From Pedomonas mirosovicensis (GTDB taxonomy: Bacteria > Pseudomonadota > Alphaproteobacteria > Sphingomonadales > Sphingomonadaceae), in the NCBI RefSeq assembly GCF_022569295.1, contig NZ_JAKFIA010000001.1, forward strand, positions 1,875,001 through 1,939,000: a DNA stretch of 64,000 nucleotides. The letters run 5' to 3'. The notes under the pieces were generated by a model. The model was given only the letters and a program-made list of their open reading frames with translations, had not been told where the DNA came from and did not search any database. Shown here in pieces: positions 1 through 9,963 of this stretch. A program made the translations under genes and the position numbers. Each line of letters begins with the position of its first letter. Within the stretch, counting starts at the first letter, position 1.

Positions 1-701
1 GGCGCATCAACCCCTCCCCGTTCCTCTATTTCCTCAACCTGCCCGGCTTCTCGGTCATCGGCTCCAGCCCCGAGATTCTGGTGCGCGTGCGCGATGGCGA
101 CGTGACCATCCGGCCCATCGCCGGCACCCGCCCGCGTGGGCGCACGGCGGAAGAGGATGAGGCCAACCGGGACAGCCTGCTGGCCGACCCCAAGGAACTC
201 TCCGAGCACCTGATGCTGCTCGACCTCGGCCGCAACGACGTGGGCCGCGTCTCCTCGCCCGGCACCGTGAAGGTGACGGACCGCTTCTTCGTTGAGATGT
301 ACAGCCATGTCATGCACATCGTCTCCAACGTGCGTGGGCGGCTGGACCCCAGGTTTGATGCGGTTGATGCCCTCATGGCGGGCTTTCCGGCGGGCACCGT
401 CAGCGGCGCGCCCAAGATTCGCGCCATGGAGATCATCAACGAGCTGGAACCGGAGGCGCGCGGCCCCTACGCCGGCGGCGTCGGCTACTTCTCGCCGGAC
501 GGTTCGATGGACAGCTGCATCGTCCTTCGCACCGCCATCGTCAAGGACGGCACCATGCATGTCCAATCCGGCGCGGGCATCGTCGCCGACAGCACCCCCG
601 CCTATGAGCAGCGCGAATGCGAAGCCAAGGCCGGAGCCCTGTTCGCCGCCGCCCGCGAAGCGGTGCGTCTCGCTCGTCAGGCGCGCGGCAATCAGGCGTA
701 A
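1..701 (+). CDS. trpE: Anthranilate synthase component I, C-terminal part (5' end outside window)
   Basis: This is the chorismate-binding subunit of anthranilate synthase, the first committed step of tryptophan synthesis (chorismate to anthranilate with ammonia from TrpG). The reading frame is open from base 3, so only about the last 232 residues are visible. It shows the conserved blocks of the chorismate-binding domain in order: [37 protein letters not shown] and [10 protein letters not shown]. The partner gene trpG lies 1.8 kb downstream, separated by an opposite-strand deacetylase gene, so trpE probably has its own transcript ending at the hairpin at 717-797. The assignment is secure; the start is not in the window. 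Confidence 0.95.
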   Translation, partial: RINPSPFLYFLNLPGFSVIGSSPEILVRVRDGDVTIRPIAGTRPRGRTAEEDEANRDSLLADPKELSEHLMLLDLGRNDVGRVSSPGTVKVTDRFFVEMYSHVMHIVSNVRGRLDPRFDAVDALMAGFPAGTVSGAPKIRAMEIINELEPEARGPYAGGVGYFSPDGSMDSCIVLRTAIVKDGTMHVQSGAGIVADSTPAYEQRECEAKAGALFAAAREAVRLARQARGNQA

Positions 702-716
702 GCTGGGTTTACGGTT

Positions 717-797
717 CTTTTTGCAGAGGGGCCCCCGTGCGCGGAGGCGCACAAACACTGGACGTCCCCCTGCACCCCCGTCTCGTTTATCGGGCCG
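717..797 (+). terminator. Long-form extragenic palindrome at the 3' end of trpE
   Basis: Outer arms GCAGAGGGG (723-731) and CCCCCTGC (766-773) enclose an inner hairpin GTGCGC/GCGCAC (737-752). A tail with TTTATCGGGC follows. The same tail recurs after other genes (7437-7513, 61798-61846). It is probably an intrinsic terminator or a 3'-end stabiliser. No long U-tract directly follows the stem. Confidence 0.6.
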
Positions 798-1042
798 CGG
801 TTCCAACACCAATCTGGATAAAATATGTTAAAATTTTCATCCATATTGGCAAATCGCCGCTAATGGGGTTAAAACGCTTTTTGAGAGGTTTTTCCCTATT
901 TTAGCTAGGGTGGTAGCGGGCACCTCCGGAATCGCGCTGTAAGGTGCCTTTACGGGGCCTGGCAGGGCATCCGGGCGCAGAGTCTCGCCCCGTTTTACCC
1001 GCCAGCCGAAATTGGGCCGCGCCCTTCATCCCGCGCACGACC

Positions 1043-1088
1043 CTGTAACAAACGGGAGGTGCAGGAGGGTTACGACCCTCCTGCAAAC
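1043..1088 (-). terminator. Hairpin at the 3' end of the deacetylase gene
   Basis: Perfect 10-bp stem GCAGGAGGGT/ACCCTCCTGC with a TACG loop at 1061-1084. In minus-strand orientation it is followed by a C-rich stretch and then GTTTG. It belongs to the recurrent GCAGGGG-type hairpin family and lies about 20 bases past the deacetylase stop codon. Confidence 0.65.
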
Positions 1089-1105
1089 CAAATCTTCAAG
1101 AAACA

Positions 1106-2366
1106 CTAACTCCGCGCGGAGCCCTTCCGGTCCCGCGCCAGCCGCCACAGGGGTGAGCCGCGCGTGGCGATGATGGCGCTGACCGGCACCAGATCGAACC
1201 CCTTTTCCCGTGCCTTGGGCAACCAGGCTTCCAGCACCTTGAGAGTCTGGGCGTGCGGGTGGCCGATGGCGATGGCGCTGCCATAGCGCCGGGCCAGGCT
1301 TTCCGTCTCCGCCAGCTGTCGCTCGATAGCGGCAGCCGTGATGTCGTTATCGAGAAATACGTCCCGCTCCGCGTAGGGCAGGCTGATCCGCGCGGCAATG
1401 GCGCGGGCGGTGGATCTGGCCGTGGTGCGCAGAATCGAGGAAATAGCCGCCATCCTGCCTCAGCCGCCCCAGCACCAGTTCCATGGCCGCCGCATTCTCG
1501 GTCATCGCGCTGCCCATGTGGTTGTTGACGCCCACATGCCCCGGCACGTGGGCCAGGTTCCAGGTCAACCGCTTCTCCAGCTCACCCGCGCCAAGGCCAA
1601 GCCGCAGAGCCTCGGGACCGGGGTCGGATCGCCCTTCCGGCTCCATGGGCAGGTGGACGATTACCTCGTGGCCATTGGCCCGCGCCCGCTCGCTCAGCGC
1701 GGCGATCGACTGGCCATAGGGCAGAAAGGCCAGCGTCAGCGGCCCAGGCAGGTCGACAGCCCGGCGGCTCTCCGCATGTCGCAGGCCAAGATCATCAATG
1801 ACAATCGCAATCTGCGGCCTGCCGCCCGGCGGCGTCTTCAGCGGCTTCAGTGGCGGCGCTTTTTCCCCTTCCGGCAGAATCGCCTCCGTCTGCGGGGGAG
1901 CCGTTGCTTCCGGCGATACGCTTGCCATTTCTTCAGGCCGCAAATCCGTGGGCGCGGGCCTTGGCGCGGGTTCAGGCCGGCGCGGCGGCGTCAGCGGCAC
2001 CACCCGGCTGCCCTTGCCGGCCCGCTCGGGGCGCGGCCAGAGACCAAACGCCAGGCCTCCCGCCGTCAGCGCAAGCCCGCCCGCGATGGCGCGCCGGGTC
2101 CAGCGGCGCGGCGCCTCGCCTTCCGTCAGACCACCGTCCGCCTCGACGTTGACGGCCGGATCGGCCACATCCCCGGCATCGGGCAAACGGCCGGGATTGG
2201 CCCTTGTCGAGGTCCCCTCGGCCCGCTTGCCGGCGATCGCGCTGGCGTTGCTCCTGTCAGAGTCGCCCCCGGCTGGATCATGACCGGATGCGCCCTGGTC
2301 AGCCGGGCCTTGCGTCTTTTGGCCCCGCCCTATCAGCCTCGCCCTTCTGGATGTGTGGTCTGTCAT
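1106..2366 (-). pseudogene. Divergent polysaccharide deacetylase family protein, frameshifted
   Basis: Cell-envelope protein of the divergent polysaccharide deacetylase (YibQ-like) family. The N-terminal half has a membrane anchor after an RRWTRR stretch, a Pro-rich linker and the deacetylase start (IAIVIDDLGLR, then VIVHLPMEP and NNHMGSAMT). The frame is broken near 1430. The first frame reads GGYFLDS and then nonsense, while the next frame continues the family sequence from RTTARSTARA to SAIIATRGSP. One extra base (the C at 1430 on the plus strand) explains the break. I took the start at 2366 (MTDHTSRR); 2402 or 2447 are alternatives. It may be a real pseudogene or a sequence error. Confidence 0.75.
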
Positions 2367-2499
2367 GATCTTTTGTAACTTGGCCCTTGGGATTCCGAGC
2401 ATGAAAATTATGGCAAACCGGGCAGAAATCCCCGATAAGGCAGGCAAGGTTTGTTGACGCCCCCGGGTTTGTCCACGTCAGTCTTGTGGTTGAGGCGCT

Positions 2500-3093
2500 A
2501 TGATCGTTGTTATCGATAACTATGATAGTTTCACGTACAATCTTGTCCATTACCTGGGCGAGCTTGGCGCTGAAACCTCCGTCATCCGGAACGATCAGGC
2601 CAGCGTGGATGAAGTCCTGGCGCTTCGTCCGCACGGGATTCTGCTGTCGCCCGGCCCCTGCACCCCGAACGAGGCGGGCATCTGCCTTGCTCTGATCGAG
2701 AAGGCCGCAGGCGCAGTTCCTATCCTTGGCGTCTGCCTTGGCCACCAGTCCATCGGCCAGGCGTTCGGCGGCCGGGTCATACGCGCGCCCCAGGTCATGC
2801 ACGGCAAGCGCTCGGCCGTGTGGCACACCGGCCAGGGCATATTCGCGGGATTGCCCAAGCCCTTCCAGGCCACGCGCTACCATTCGCTTATCGTGGAGCG
2901 TGAAAACCTGCCGGAATGCCTTGAAATCACAGCAGAAACGGAAGACGGAATCATCATGGGCCTGCAACACCGGGAGTTGCCCATCCACGGGGTGCAATTC
3001 CACCCTGAAAGCATCGCCACCGAGGCCGGCCATCAGCTGCTCGGCAACTTCCTCGCCCTGTGCGGCCTGCCTGTCCGCCAGGTGGCGGCATGA
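2500..3093 (+). CDS. trpG: Anthranilate synthase component II (glutamine amidotransferase)
   Basis: The class I glutamine amidotransferase subunit that hydrolyses glutamine and passes ammonia to TrpE; in some bacteria it also serves 4-amino-4-deoxychorismate synthase. The length of 197 residues is normal. The nucleophile is Cys79 in [10 protein letters not shown], with His168 and Glu170 in FHPESIATE; an oxyanion-type SPGPCTP block lies at about residues 50-56. It is the first gene of a tight plus-strand operon; its TGA overlaps the trpD start (ATGA). It is divergent from the deacetylase gene, with which it shares about 130 bases of upstream DNA. Confidence 0.97.
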   Translation: MIVVIDNYDSFTYNLVHYLGELGAETSVIRNDQASVDEVLALRPHGILLSPGPCTPNEAGICLALIEKAAGAVPILGVCLGHQSIGQAFGGRVIRAPQVMHGKRSAVWHTGQGIFAGLPKPFQATRYHSLIVERENLPECLEITAETEDGIIMGLQHRELPIHGVQFHPESIATEAGHQLLGNFLALCGLPVRQVAA

Positions 3094-4117
3094 GCGCGCT
3101 GCTTGCCGATTTCCAGGCCATCCTGAGCCGCCTGGCTGCTGGAGAGGCGCTGGAGGACAACCAGTCCGCCGCCGCTTTTGACGCCATCATGGCGGGCAAT
3201 GTTGCCCCGGCCGTGGTCGGCGCGTTTCTTATGGGGCTCAAGATGCGCGGGGAAACCGCGGCCGATCTGGTGGCCGCCGCCGGGGCCATGCGCCGCCGCG
3301 CCATTCCCGTGGCTGCGCCGGCCGGCTCCATCGATACCTGCGGCACGGGCGGCGACGGCCTGTTCACTCTCAACGTCTCCACCGCTGCCGCCATCGTTAC
3401 CGCCGCTTGCGGGGTCAAGGTCGCCAAGCACGGCAACCGGTCGGCCACGTCCCGGTCGTCCTCGGCCGGGGTATTGGAAGCGCTGGGCGTCGTCATCGGT
3501 CGCGAACCCGCCCATGTGGAGCGCTGCCTGGCAGAGCTGGGCATCACCTTCATTCTCGCCAATGCCCACCACCCGGCGATGAAGGCAGTGGCGGAGATCC
3601 GCCGCGCCCTCAAGGTGCCAACCATCTTCAATCTCGTTGGCCCGCTCACCAATCCCGCGAAGGTTACGCGCCAAGTCATTGGCGTCTATGCTGAAAAGTG
3701 GCTCGACCCCATGGCCGAGGCCATTGGCCGACTGGGCGCCCAGCGCGCCTGGATCATCTTTGGCGCGGGCGGCATGGATGAGTTGTCCCTCGCCGGCCCG
3801 TCCGTCGTGGCGGAGAACCGGGGCGGCCATGTCACCCGCTTCACCATCGTGCCGGAGGAGCTGGGGCTGACCACCGCTCCCATCGAGGCCATTCGCGGCG
3901 GCGATGCCGAGCACAATGCGGCAGCGATGCGCCGGATGCTGACGGGCGAGCCGGGGGCTTACCGCGATACCGTGATCCTGAACGCGGCGGCAGCCCTGGT
4001 CGTTGGCGACAAGGCTTCTACCTTGGCGGAAGGCGTTGCCCAGGCAACCGCCGCCATTGACAGCGGCAAGGCGGTCGGGCTTCTCGACCGTTGGATTTAC
4101 ATGACGAAGCAGAACTG

Positions 4118-4118
<1 letters not shown>
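3090..4118 (+). CDS. trpD: Anthranilate phosphoribosyltransferase
   Basis: Transfers the phosphoribosyl group of PRPP to anthranilate, the second step of tryptophan synthesis, in the cytoplasm. The protein has 342 residues, the usual size. The PRPP-binding block TCGTGGDG and the KHGNRS block followed by [10 protein letters not shown] are both present. I chose the ATG at 3090 because it overlaps the trpG stop codon (ATGA), typical of translational coupling; an upstream in-frame ATG would run deep into trpG. The stop overlaps the trpC start. Confidence 0.97.
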
Positions 4119-4918
<800 letters not shown>

Positions 4919-4922
4919 CCTT

Positions 4923-5405
4923 ATGGCGGGCGGGCTCAGCCATATCGGCGCGGGCGGGGAGGCCCACATGGTCGATGTCTCGGCCAAGGCCGCGACCGAG
5001 CGGCGGGCCCTGGCCACCGGGCGCATTCTCATGTCTCCGCAAGCCTTTGCCGCCGTTCGGGACAACGCCATCGCCAAGGGCGACGTGCTATCGGTTGCCC
5101 GTGTCGCCGGCATCATGGCGGCCAAGCGCACGTCAGACCTCATTCCGCTGTGTCATCCCCTGCCCATTCAGAAGATTTCGGTCGATTTCGCGTTGGAAGA
5201 GCAGGACTTCGCCATTTCCGTCATGGCCATGGTGAAAACCACTGGCCAGACAGGCGTTGAGATGGAAGCGCTGACAGCGGCAAGCATCGCCCTTCTCACC
5301 GTCTACGACATGGCCAAGGCGGTGGATAAGGCGATGCGGATTGAAGGCGTCCGCCTGCTGGAAAAGACGGGCGGCAAATCGGGTACCTTTAAAGCGGAGG
5401 CGTAA
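4923..5405 (+). CDS. moaC: Cyclic pyranopterin monophosphate synthase MoaC
   Basis: Converts 3',8-cH2GTP made by MoaA into cyclic pyranopterin monophosphate in molybdenum cofactor synthesis. It has 160 residues, normal for MoaC. The signature [14 protein letters not shown] and the C-terminal [12 protein letters not shown]...YDMAKAV region with the catalytic Lys/Asp pair are visible. It follows trpC by 4 bases and precedes moeA by 1 base. trpC-moaC-moeA is a common alphaproteobacterial arrangement, although the two pathways are biochemically unrelated. Confidence 0.97.
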   Translation: MAGGLSHIGAGGEAHMVDVSAKAATERRALATGRILMSPQAFAAVRDNAIAKGDVLSVARVAGIMAAKRTSDLIPLCHPLPIQKISVDFALEEQDFAISVMAMVKTTGQTGVEMEALTAASIALLTVYDMAKAVDKAMRIEGVRLLEKTGGKSGTFKAEA

Positions 5406-5406
5406 C

Positions 5407-6609
5407 ATGCTGAGCGTGGCGGAGGCGCAGGCACGGGTTCTGGCAGCCGCTGGCGCGCGCCGGCGCGAAACCGTGCCTCTTCACGAGGCTCACGGCTGCT
5501 ATCTGGCGGAGGATGTCACTGCCCTGCTCTCCCAGCCGCCGTTCAACGCCTCGGCGATGGATGGCTACGCCGTCCGCTTCGAGGATATCGCCCCTGGCAT
5601 GACCATGCCGGTCATCGGCGAGGCCCTTGCGGGCAAGGCGTTCGATGGCGTGTGGGAAGAAGGCGTCGCCATCCGCATTCTCACCGGCGCGCCCATGCCG
5701 GAAGGCACGGATACGGTCATCCTTCAGGAAGACGTGGCCTATGAGGACGGCGCAATCCGCATCATGGAGGAAGGCCCCGGCTTTGCCGGACGCCACGTCC
5801 GCAAGGCGGGGCAGGATTTCGCCCTTGGTGCCCTGCTGCTCAAGGCCGGTAGCCGGCTGAACGCCCGCGCCATTGCGCTGATGGCCGCCAGCGGCCATGG
5901 CATGGCCGAGGTCTACGCCCGCCCGCGCATCGCCATTCTGGCCACCGGCGACGAATTGGTGCCGCCCGGCGCGCAGCCCGGCCCGGACCAGATCATCAAC
6001 TCCAACGGCGTCATGCTGTCGGCTCTTGCCCGCGCGGCAGGGGCCGAAGTCGCCGATCTCGGCATCCTGCCCGATCGTCATGATGTCATCCGCGACGCCA
6101 TCGCGGACGTGAAGGACGTGGACATTCTCGTCACCGTCGGCGGCGCGTCGGTGGGCGATCACGACTACGTGCAGGCGGCGCTCGTCGATGCCGGCGCCAC
6201 CATCGATTTCTGGAAAATCGCCATGCGCCCCGGCAAGCCGATGATGCTGGGCACGCTGGGCGATGCGGTCGCCATCGGCCTGCCGGGCAATCCGGTTTCG
6301 GCCTATGTGTGCGCCCAGCTGTTCCTGTTGCCGCTGGTGCGCCACCTCATGGGCGCCTCCAATCCATTCCCTGCGCCGCTCCAGGGCCGTCTGACGATGG
6401 ACATGCCCGCCAACGGCCCGCGCGCCAATTACCAGCGCGCCCACGTCGCCGCCGGGCCGGACGGCTGGGAGGTTACCCCCTTCCCGGTGCAGGACAGCGC
6501 CATGCTCTCCCGCCTTGAGGAGGCCAATGCGCTCGCCATCCGCCCGGCCGAGGCTCCGGCCGCGGAAAAAGGGTCGAATATCGCGTTTCTGCCCCTCAAC
6601 AATGATTGA
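5407..6609 (+). CDS. moeA: Molybdopterin molybdenumtransferase MoeA
   Basis: Inserts molybdate into adenylylated molybdopterin, the last step of molybdenum cofactor synthesis. It has 400 residues. Family motifs include the MDGYAVR block near the N terminus, ATGDEL, GGASVGDHDYV and MRPGKPMMLGTL followed by GLPGNPVSAYV. I chose the ATG at 5407 directly after the moaC stop; upstream in-frame codons overlap moaC. The C-terminal domain IV appears complete. The next gene is lexA, with the SOS operator in between, so the operon probably ends here. Confidence 0.96.
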   Translation: MLSVAEAQARVLAAAGARRRETVPLHEAHGCYLAEDVTALLSQPPFNASAMDGYAVRFEDIAPGMTMPVIGEALAGKAFDGVWEEGVAIRILTGAPMPEGTDTVILQEDVAYEDGAIRIMEEGPGFAGRHVRKAGQDFALGALLLKAGSRLNARAIALMAASGHGMAEVYARPRIAILATGDELVPPGAQPGPDQIINSNGVMLSALARAAGAEVADLGILPDRHDVIRDAIADVKDVDILVTVGGASVGDHDYVQAALVDAGATIDFWKIAMRPGKPMMLGTLGDAVAIGLPGNPVSAYVCAQLFLLPLVRHLMGASNPFPAPLQGRLTMDMPANGPRANYQRAHVAAGPDGWEVTPFPVQDSAMLSRLEEANALAIRPAEAPAAEKGSNIAFLPLNND

Positions 6610-6619
6610 CGCCTTTGTG

Positions 6620-6649
6620 GAACTTTCATAGAACGTTCATAGTCTGTTC
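6620..6649. promoter_or_regulatory. Two abutting LexA (SOS) boxes in opposite orientation
   Basis: 6620-6634 reads GAAC-N7-GAAC and 6635-6649 reads GTTC-N7-GTTC. The second is the alphaproteobacterial LexA box; the first is the same box on the other strand. They touch with no gap and end 15 bases before the lexA ATG. Autorepression of lexA is expected from the family. The arrangement is seen directly; LexA binding is inferred. Confidence 0.85.
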
Positions 6650-6664
6650 CACAAGGACTTGGGC

Positions 6665-7387
6665 ATGCTCACCCGCAAGCAACACGATCTGCTGATTTTC
6701 ATTCATCAGCGCCTCGAGGCGACCGGCATCTCGCCGTCGTTCGAGGAAATGAAGGAAGCGCTGGGCCTCAAATCGAAGTCCGGCGTGCATCGGCTCATCA
6801 ACGCTTTGGTGGAGCGCAACTTCATCCGCCGCCTGCCCAACCGGGCCCGCGCGCTGGAGGTGCTGCGCCTGCCTGATGCGGCTGCGCCCTCCCGCGGTGT
6901 CAAGCCGCAGCTGGCCAGCGATCGGGATGCCGCCATCGCTGCCGCCGACAACGTGGTGCGTGGCACCTTCGGCAAGCCGAAGGCCCCGGCTGTAGCCACC
7001 ACGGCATCCTTCGTGGAGATTCCGCTGCATGGCCGCGTCGCCGCCGGTCAGCCCATCGAGGCGCTGGAGAGCGATCGCCAACTGGCCGTACCGCCGGCGC
7101 TGCTTGGCCCCGGCCAGCACTTCGCGCTGGAGGTCTCGGGCGACTCCATGGTGGAGGCGGGCATTCTGGATGGCGACTACGCCATCATCCGCAAGGCCGA
7201 CCATGCGCTGGACGGCGACATCATCGTTGCCCTGGTGGACGATGAGGAAGCGACGCTGAAGCGCCTGCGCCGCAAGGAAGGCAAGGTCCGGCTGGAGCCA
7301 GCCAACGCTGCCTACAAGACGCAGGTTTACGAACCCAAGCGCGTCCGCATCCAGGGCAAGCTCGTCGGCCTGATGCGCCGATATTGA
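6665..7387 (+). CDS. lexA: LexA repressor, SOS regulator
   Basis: Transcriptional repressor of the SOS regulon that cleaves itself when RecA is activated by DNA damage. The N-terminal winged-helix DNA-binding domain spans about residues 1-65. The C-terminal S24 peptidase domain has the Ala127-Gly128 cleavage bond (GRVAAGQP), the nucleophile Ser161 (SGDSM) and the general base Lys199 (ATLKR). It has 240 residues, typical of alphaproteobacterial LexA. I took the ATG at 6665; a TTG two codons upstream is possible. The double SOS box immediately upstream indicates autoregulation. Confidence 0.97.
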   Translation: MLTRKQHDLLIFIHQRLEATGISPSFEEMKEALGLKSKSGVHRLINALVERNFIRRLPNRARALEVLRLPDAAAPSRGVKPQLASDRDAAIAAADNVVRGTFGKPKAPAVATTASFVEIPLHGRVAAGQPIEALESDRQLAVPPALLGPGQHFALEVSGDSMVEAGILDGDYAIIRKADHALDGDIIVALVDDEEATLKRLRRKEGKVRLEPANAAYKTQVYEPKRVRIQGKLVGLMRRY

Positions 7388-7436
7388 GTTGGCCGGTCCT
7401 GCGCTGGCCGGTACTGGATTAATTGTGGAATTTTGA

Positions 7437-7513
7437 TTTTGCGGGAGGGGCCCCGTGTGCAGAGGCGCACAAGCAATAAGGCCCCTCCTTCACCTCCCTT
7501 ACATTATCGGGCC
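7437..7513 (+). terminator. Long-form extragenic palindrome at the 3' end of lexA
   Basis: Outer arms GGGAGGGGCC (7443-7452) and GGCCCCTCC (7480-7488) with an inner hairpin GTGTGC/GCGCAC (7455-7470), followed by TTATCGGGC. It has the same architecture as the element after trpE, including the shared segment AGGCGCACAA. Confidence 0.65.
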
Positions 7514-7657
7514 CTTCGTTATCAGGCTGCGCCCTGCATGAGCGCAAAGCCGTCTAGGGTCTCCGCGTCGACACAACCGTTCGACCGGGCGCGCCCCATT
7601 TAAATCCCCAGCATTCGTCAATCCCCAGCCTTCACGCCACCGCCTGACCGGGTGCGT

Positions 7658-7705
7658 CCCCAAAAACGAAGGGGGGTCGCAGGGGGACAAGTCCCCTGCA
7701 ATGAA
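7658..7705 (-). terminator. Terminator hairpin at the 3' end of comEC
   Basis: GCAGGGGGA/TCCCCTGC hairpin at 7679-7699. On the minus strand it is followed by CCCCCCTTCG and then five T residues. It lies about 30 bases past the comEC stop codon and is a short form of the recurrent palindrome. Confidence 0.7.
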
Positions 7706-7727
7706 AATCAACACCCCTTAAACCCGC

Positions 7728-9902
7728 TCAACGCCCGGCGGCGGCCCACGGGTGGCGGCCGCGCTGCGTTTCAGCTCCCTGCACGTCAAGCCGGCCGCCA
7801 TCGAGAAAGCGCAGCGTTGTGGCCCCCAGCCGCTCCCGCGCCGGGGCGTCCAGCTTCAGCCGTTTCGGCGCGCACCAGCCCGGCAAGCGGCGCGGCGCGA
7901 TCACGATGTCATTGTCCGCGCACAGGCGCCGCAGCGCCGGGGCCTCAAACCAATCCTTCAGCCACACGACCGACCACCAGCGTCCGGCCTGCCACAGCGC
8001 CACCCGGCATACCCCCTCGCCGCAGTCCTGAACCAGCCCCGGCGTTGCCGCCATATCGGCCAATGGCAGCATGGCGGTCGTATCCAGTCCGCTCTCCTCC
8101 AGCCACATCTCGCGGGCGAACGCGCCGCGCCGTAGGGTGGAGAACGCCATGCGCCCATCCTCCAGCCGCACCGCCATCATGCCGCCATCCTGGCTCACGA
8201 ACAGGTCCGGGCGCGGCGTCATTGCGGCAAGCGCCACGCCGGCCAGCATGGGCAGCAGACCGCCGAGCCGCAGCCTCGTGCGCCACAGGCACAGCCAGAC
8301 AAGGCCGAACATCATCAGCCCGAAGGCCGGATTGCTCGGCGTATGCCAGCGCACCACCGCGCCTTCCCAGCTTGAAACCTCCCGCGCCAGCGCGATGACG
8401 AGATCGAGCCCCACCCGGACCACCTCTGTCACCCAGTCGATCCCGCCCACGCTCTCCGCCAGCACCGCCGCCATCAGCCCCGGCATGATGACGAGGCTGG
8501 TGAGCGGTATGGCGATGAAGTTGGCAACGACGCCATAGACGCCGGTCTGGTTGAAGTGATGGATGGCGATGGGCGCAAGCATGGCCTCGGCCACAAGGCT
8601 GCTGAGGATCAGCCCCGCGCCCCAGCGGAGAAGCCGCCGCGCCCGCCCATCCCCCTCCTGCCGCCGCAGCCACCGCTCGGCGAAGCGGGATTGGTAGAGT
8701 GCCACCAGCCCGGTCACTGCCGCGAAGGACAGCTGGAAGCTGGGGCTCAGCAGCGCCTCCGGCCGGAACAGGAGGATGAGCCCTGCCCCCGTCGCCACCA
8801 TCCGCAGGCTGATCGCCTGCCGCCCGAGCAGGAGGCCCGCGAGCACGATCAGCGTCGCGATGCAACTCCTCACCGTTGGCACGCTGCTTCCGGCGATGAG
8901 GGTGTAGGCGATGGCCGCCAGAGCAGCCGCCAGCGCCGCGAAGGTCTTGAGCGGCAGGCGCAGCGCCAGCCATGCGGAGAGCGCCAGCAGCCGGCGGGTG
9001 AGCAGAAACACGATGCTCGTCACCATGGCGATATGCAGCCCGGAGATGGAAATGAGGTGGGCCAGGCCGCTGTCCCGCATGGCCTGGGTCACGTCCTCCG
9101 GGATGCCAGAGCGGTCTCCCGTCACCAGCGCAGCAGCCATGCCGCCCGCCTCTCCCCCGATCCGCGCGCGCAAGCGCTCGCTCAGCCAGTCCCGCGCCGC
9201 CTCGATGCGGTCCATCACGCCCGTGTTCGGCGCAGGGGCGCTCACCACCGTCACCGCGCAGTGGATTGCGCCCACGCCCCCTATTTCCTCGAACCACGCC
9301 CGCTGCCCGAAGTCATAGCCGCCGGGCACCGCCGGGCCAGGCGGCGGTTGCAACCACGCCTTCACCCGCACCCGCGCGCCGCGTTCAATCGTCTCCCCCA
9401 GCGGTTTGCGGCTCGTCAGCCGCACGCGGGCCGGGGTTTCATCCGGCTTTAGCCTCGTAATGGCCGTCACCCGCACCACCAGCCGGTCGCGGCCGTCCGC
9501 CAGGGTCTCGCGCGACTCGACAAGGCCCGTCACCTCCCGCGCCGCACCGTTCAGCGGGAAGACCGGCGCGCGCACCGCCTCGCCCCGCGCCCAGGCGAGC
9601 AATATGCCCGCCGCCACCAGCAGTCCGGCCCAGCCAAGCAGCCGGCCCGCCACCTCCTGTCGCCAACACAGCAGCGCGGCCCCTGCCGCAATTGCGGCGG
9701 CTGCCAGCCACAAGTGCGGGCCAGGCAAGCAAAACCATGTTGCAATTCCAGCTCCCAGCGCCACTGGAGCCCACAGTGGCCACTGCTCGCGCTCGGCCAG
9801 CAGCAGCGCGTCCAGCCTCTGCCCCAGGCCGGATGCCCCCCGCTGAAACCAGAGTGCAGGGCCGGAAACGGCCCCGCTTGTGCCATGCGACGTTTGAACC
9901 AC
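7728..9902 (-). CDS. comEC: ComEC/Rec2 family DNA uptake channel protein
   Basis: Large polytopic inner-membrane protein predicted to form the channel that carries single-stranded DNA into the cytoplasm during natural transformation. It has 724 residues. Several N-terminal transmembrane helices precede a DUF4131-like soluble region, then the Competence core (ISGLHIAMV, about residues 280-300) and further helices. The C-terminal about 200 residues lack the HxHxDH metallo-beta-lactamase signature found in many Firmicutes ComEC proteins. The start is a GTG at 9902. It is divergent from gltX, with 61 bases in between. Whether this organism is competent cannot be judged here. Confidence 0.9.
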   Translation of the reverse strand: MVQTSHGTSGAVSGPALWFQRGASGLGQRLDALLLAEREQWPLWAPVALGAGIATWFCLPGPHLWLAAAAIAAGAALLCWRQEVAGRLLGWAGLLVAAGILLAWARGEAVRAPVFPLNGAAREVTGLVESRETLADGRDRLVVRVTAITRLKPDETPARVRLTSRKPLGETIERGARVRVKAWLQPPPGPAVPGGYDFGQRAWFEEIGGVGAIHCAVTVVSAPAPNTGVMDRIEAARDWLSERLRARIGGEAGGMAAALVTGDRSGIPEDVTQAMRDSGLAHLISISGLHIAMVTSIVFLLTRRLLALSAWLALRLPLKTFAALAAALAAIAYTLIAGSSVPTVRSCIATLIVLAGLLLGRQAISLRMVATGAGLILLFRPEALLSPSFQLSFAAVTGLVALYQSRFAERWLRRQEGDGRARRLLRWGAGLILSSLVAEAMLAPIAIHHFNQTGVYGVVANFIAIPLTSLVIMPGLMAAVLAESVGGIDWVTEVVRVGLDLVIALAREVSSWEGAVVRWHTPSNPAFGLMMFGLVWLCLWRTRLRLGGLLPMLAGVALAAMTPRPDLFVSQDGGMMAVRLEDGRMAFSTLRRGAFAREMWLEESGLDTTAMLPLADMAATPGLVQDCGEGVCRVALWQAGRWWSVVWLKDWFEAPALRRLCADNDIVIAPRRLPGWCAPKRLKLDAPARERLGATTLRFLDGGRLDVQGAETQRGRHPWAAAGR

Positions 9903-9963
9903 TTGTCCCGCTGTGCTAGAGCCGCCTGAACTTTTTTAACCACCACTTTCGGTCAGGTGTACG

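Larger units (their letters stand above)
702..1105. other. Intergenic stretch between trpE and the deacetylase gene
   Basis: No supported gene. It holds the long hairpin element after trpE (717-797), an A+T-rich patch of about 100 bases (806-905) in which I see no ORF or clear promoter, and the simple hairpin after the minus-strand deacetylase (1061-1084). Confidence 0.6.
7388..7727. other. Intergenic stretch between convergent lexA and comEC
   Basis: No supported gene. Two members of the extragenic palindrome family lie here, one oriented with lexA (7437-7513) and one with comEC (7658-7705). About 140 bases remain between them with nothing recognised. Confidence 0.6.

Noticed and set aside
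2448-2499. Tryptophan attenuator before trpG
   Set aside because: No leader peptide with tandem Trp codons and no alternative hairpins were found.
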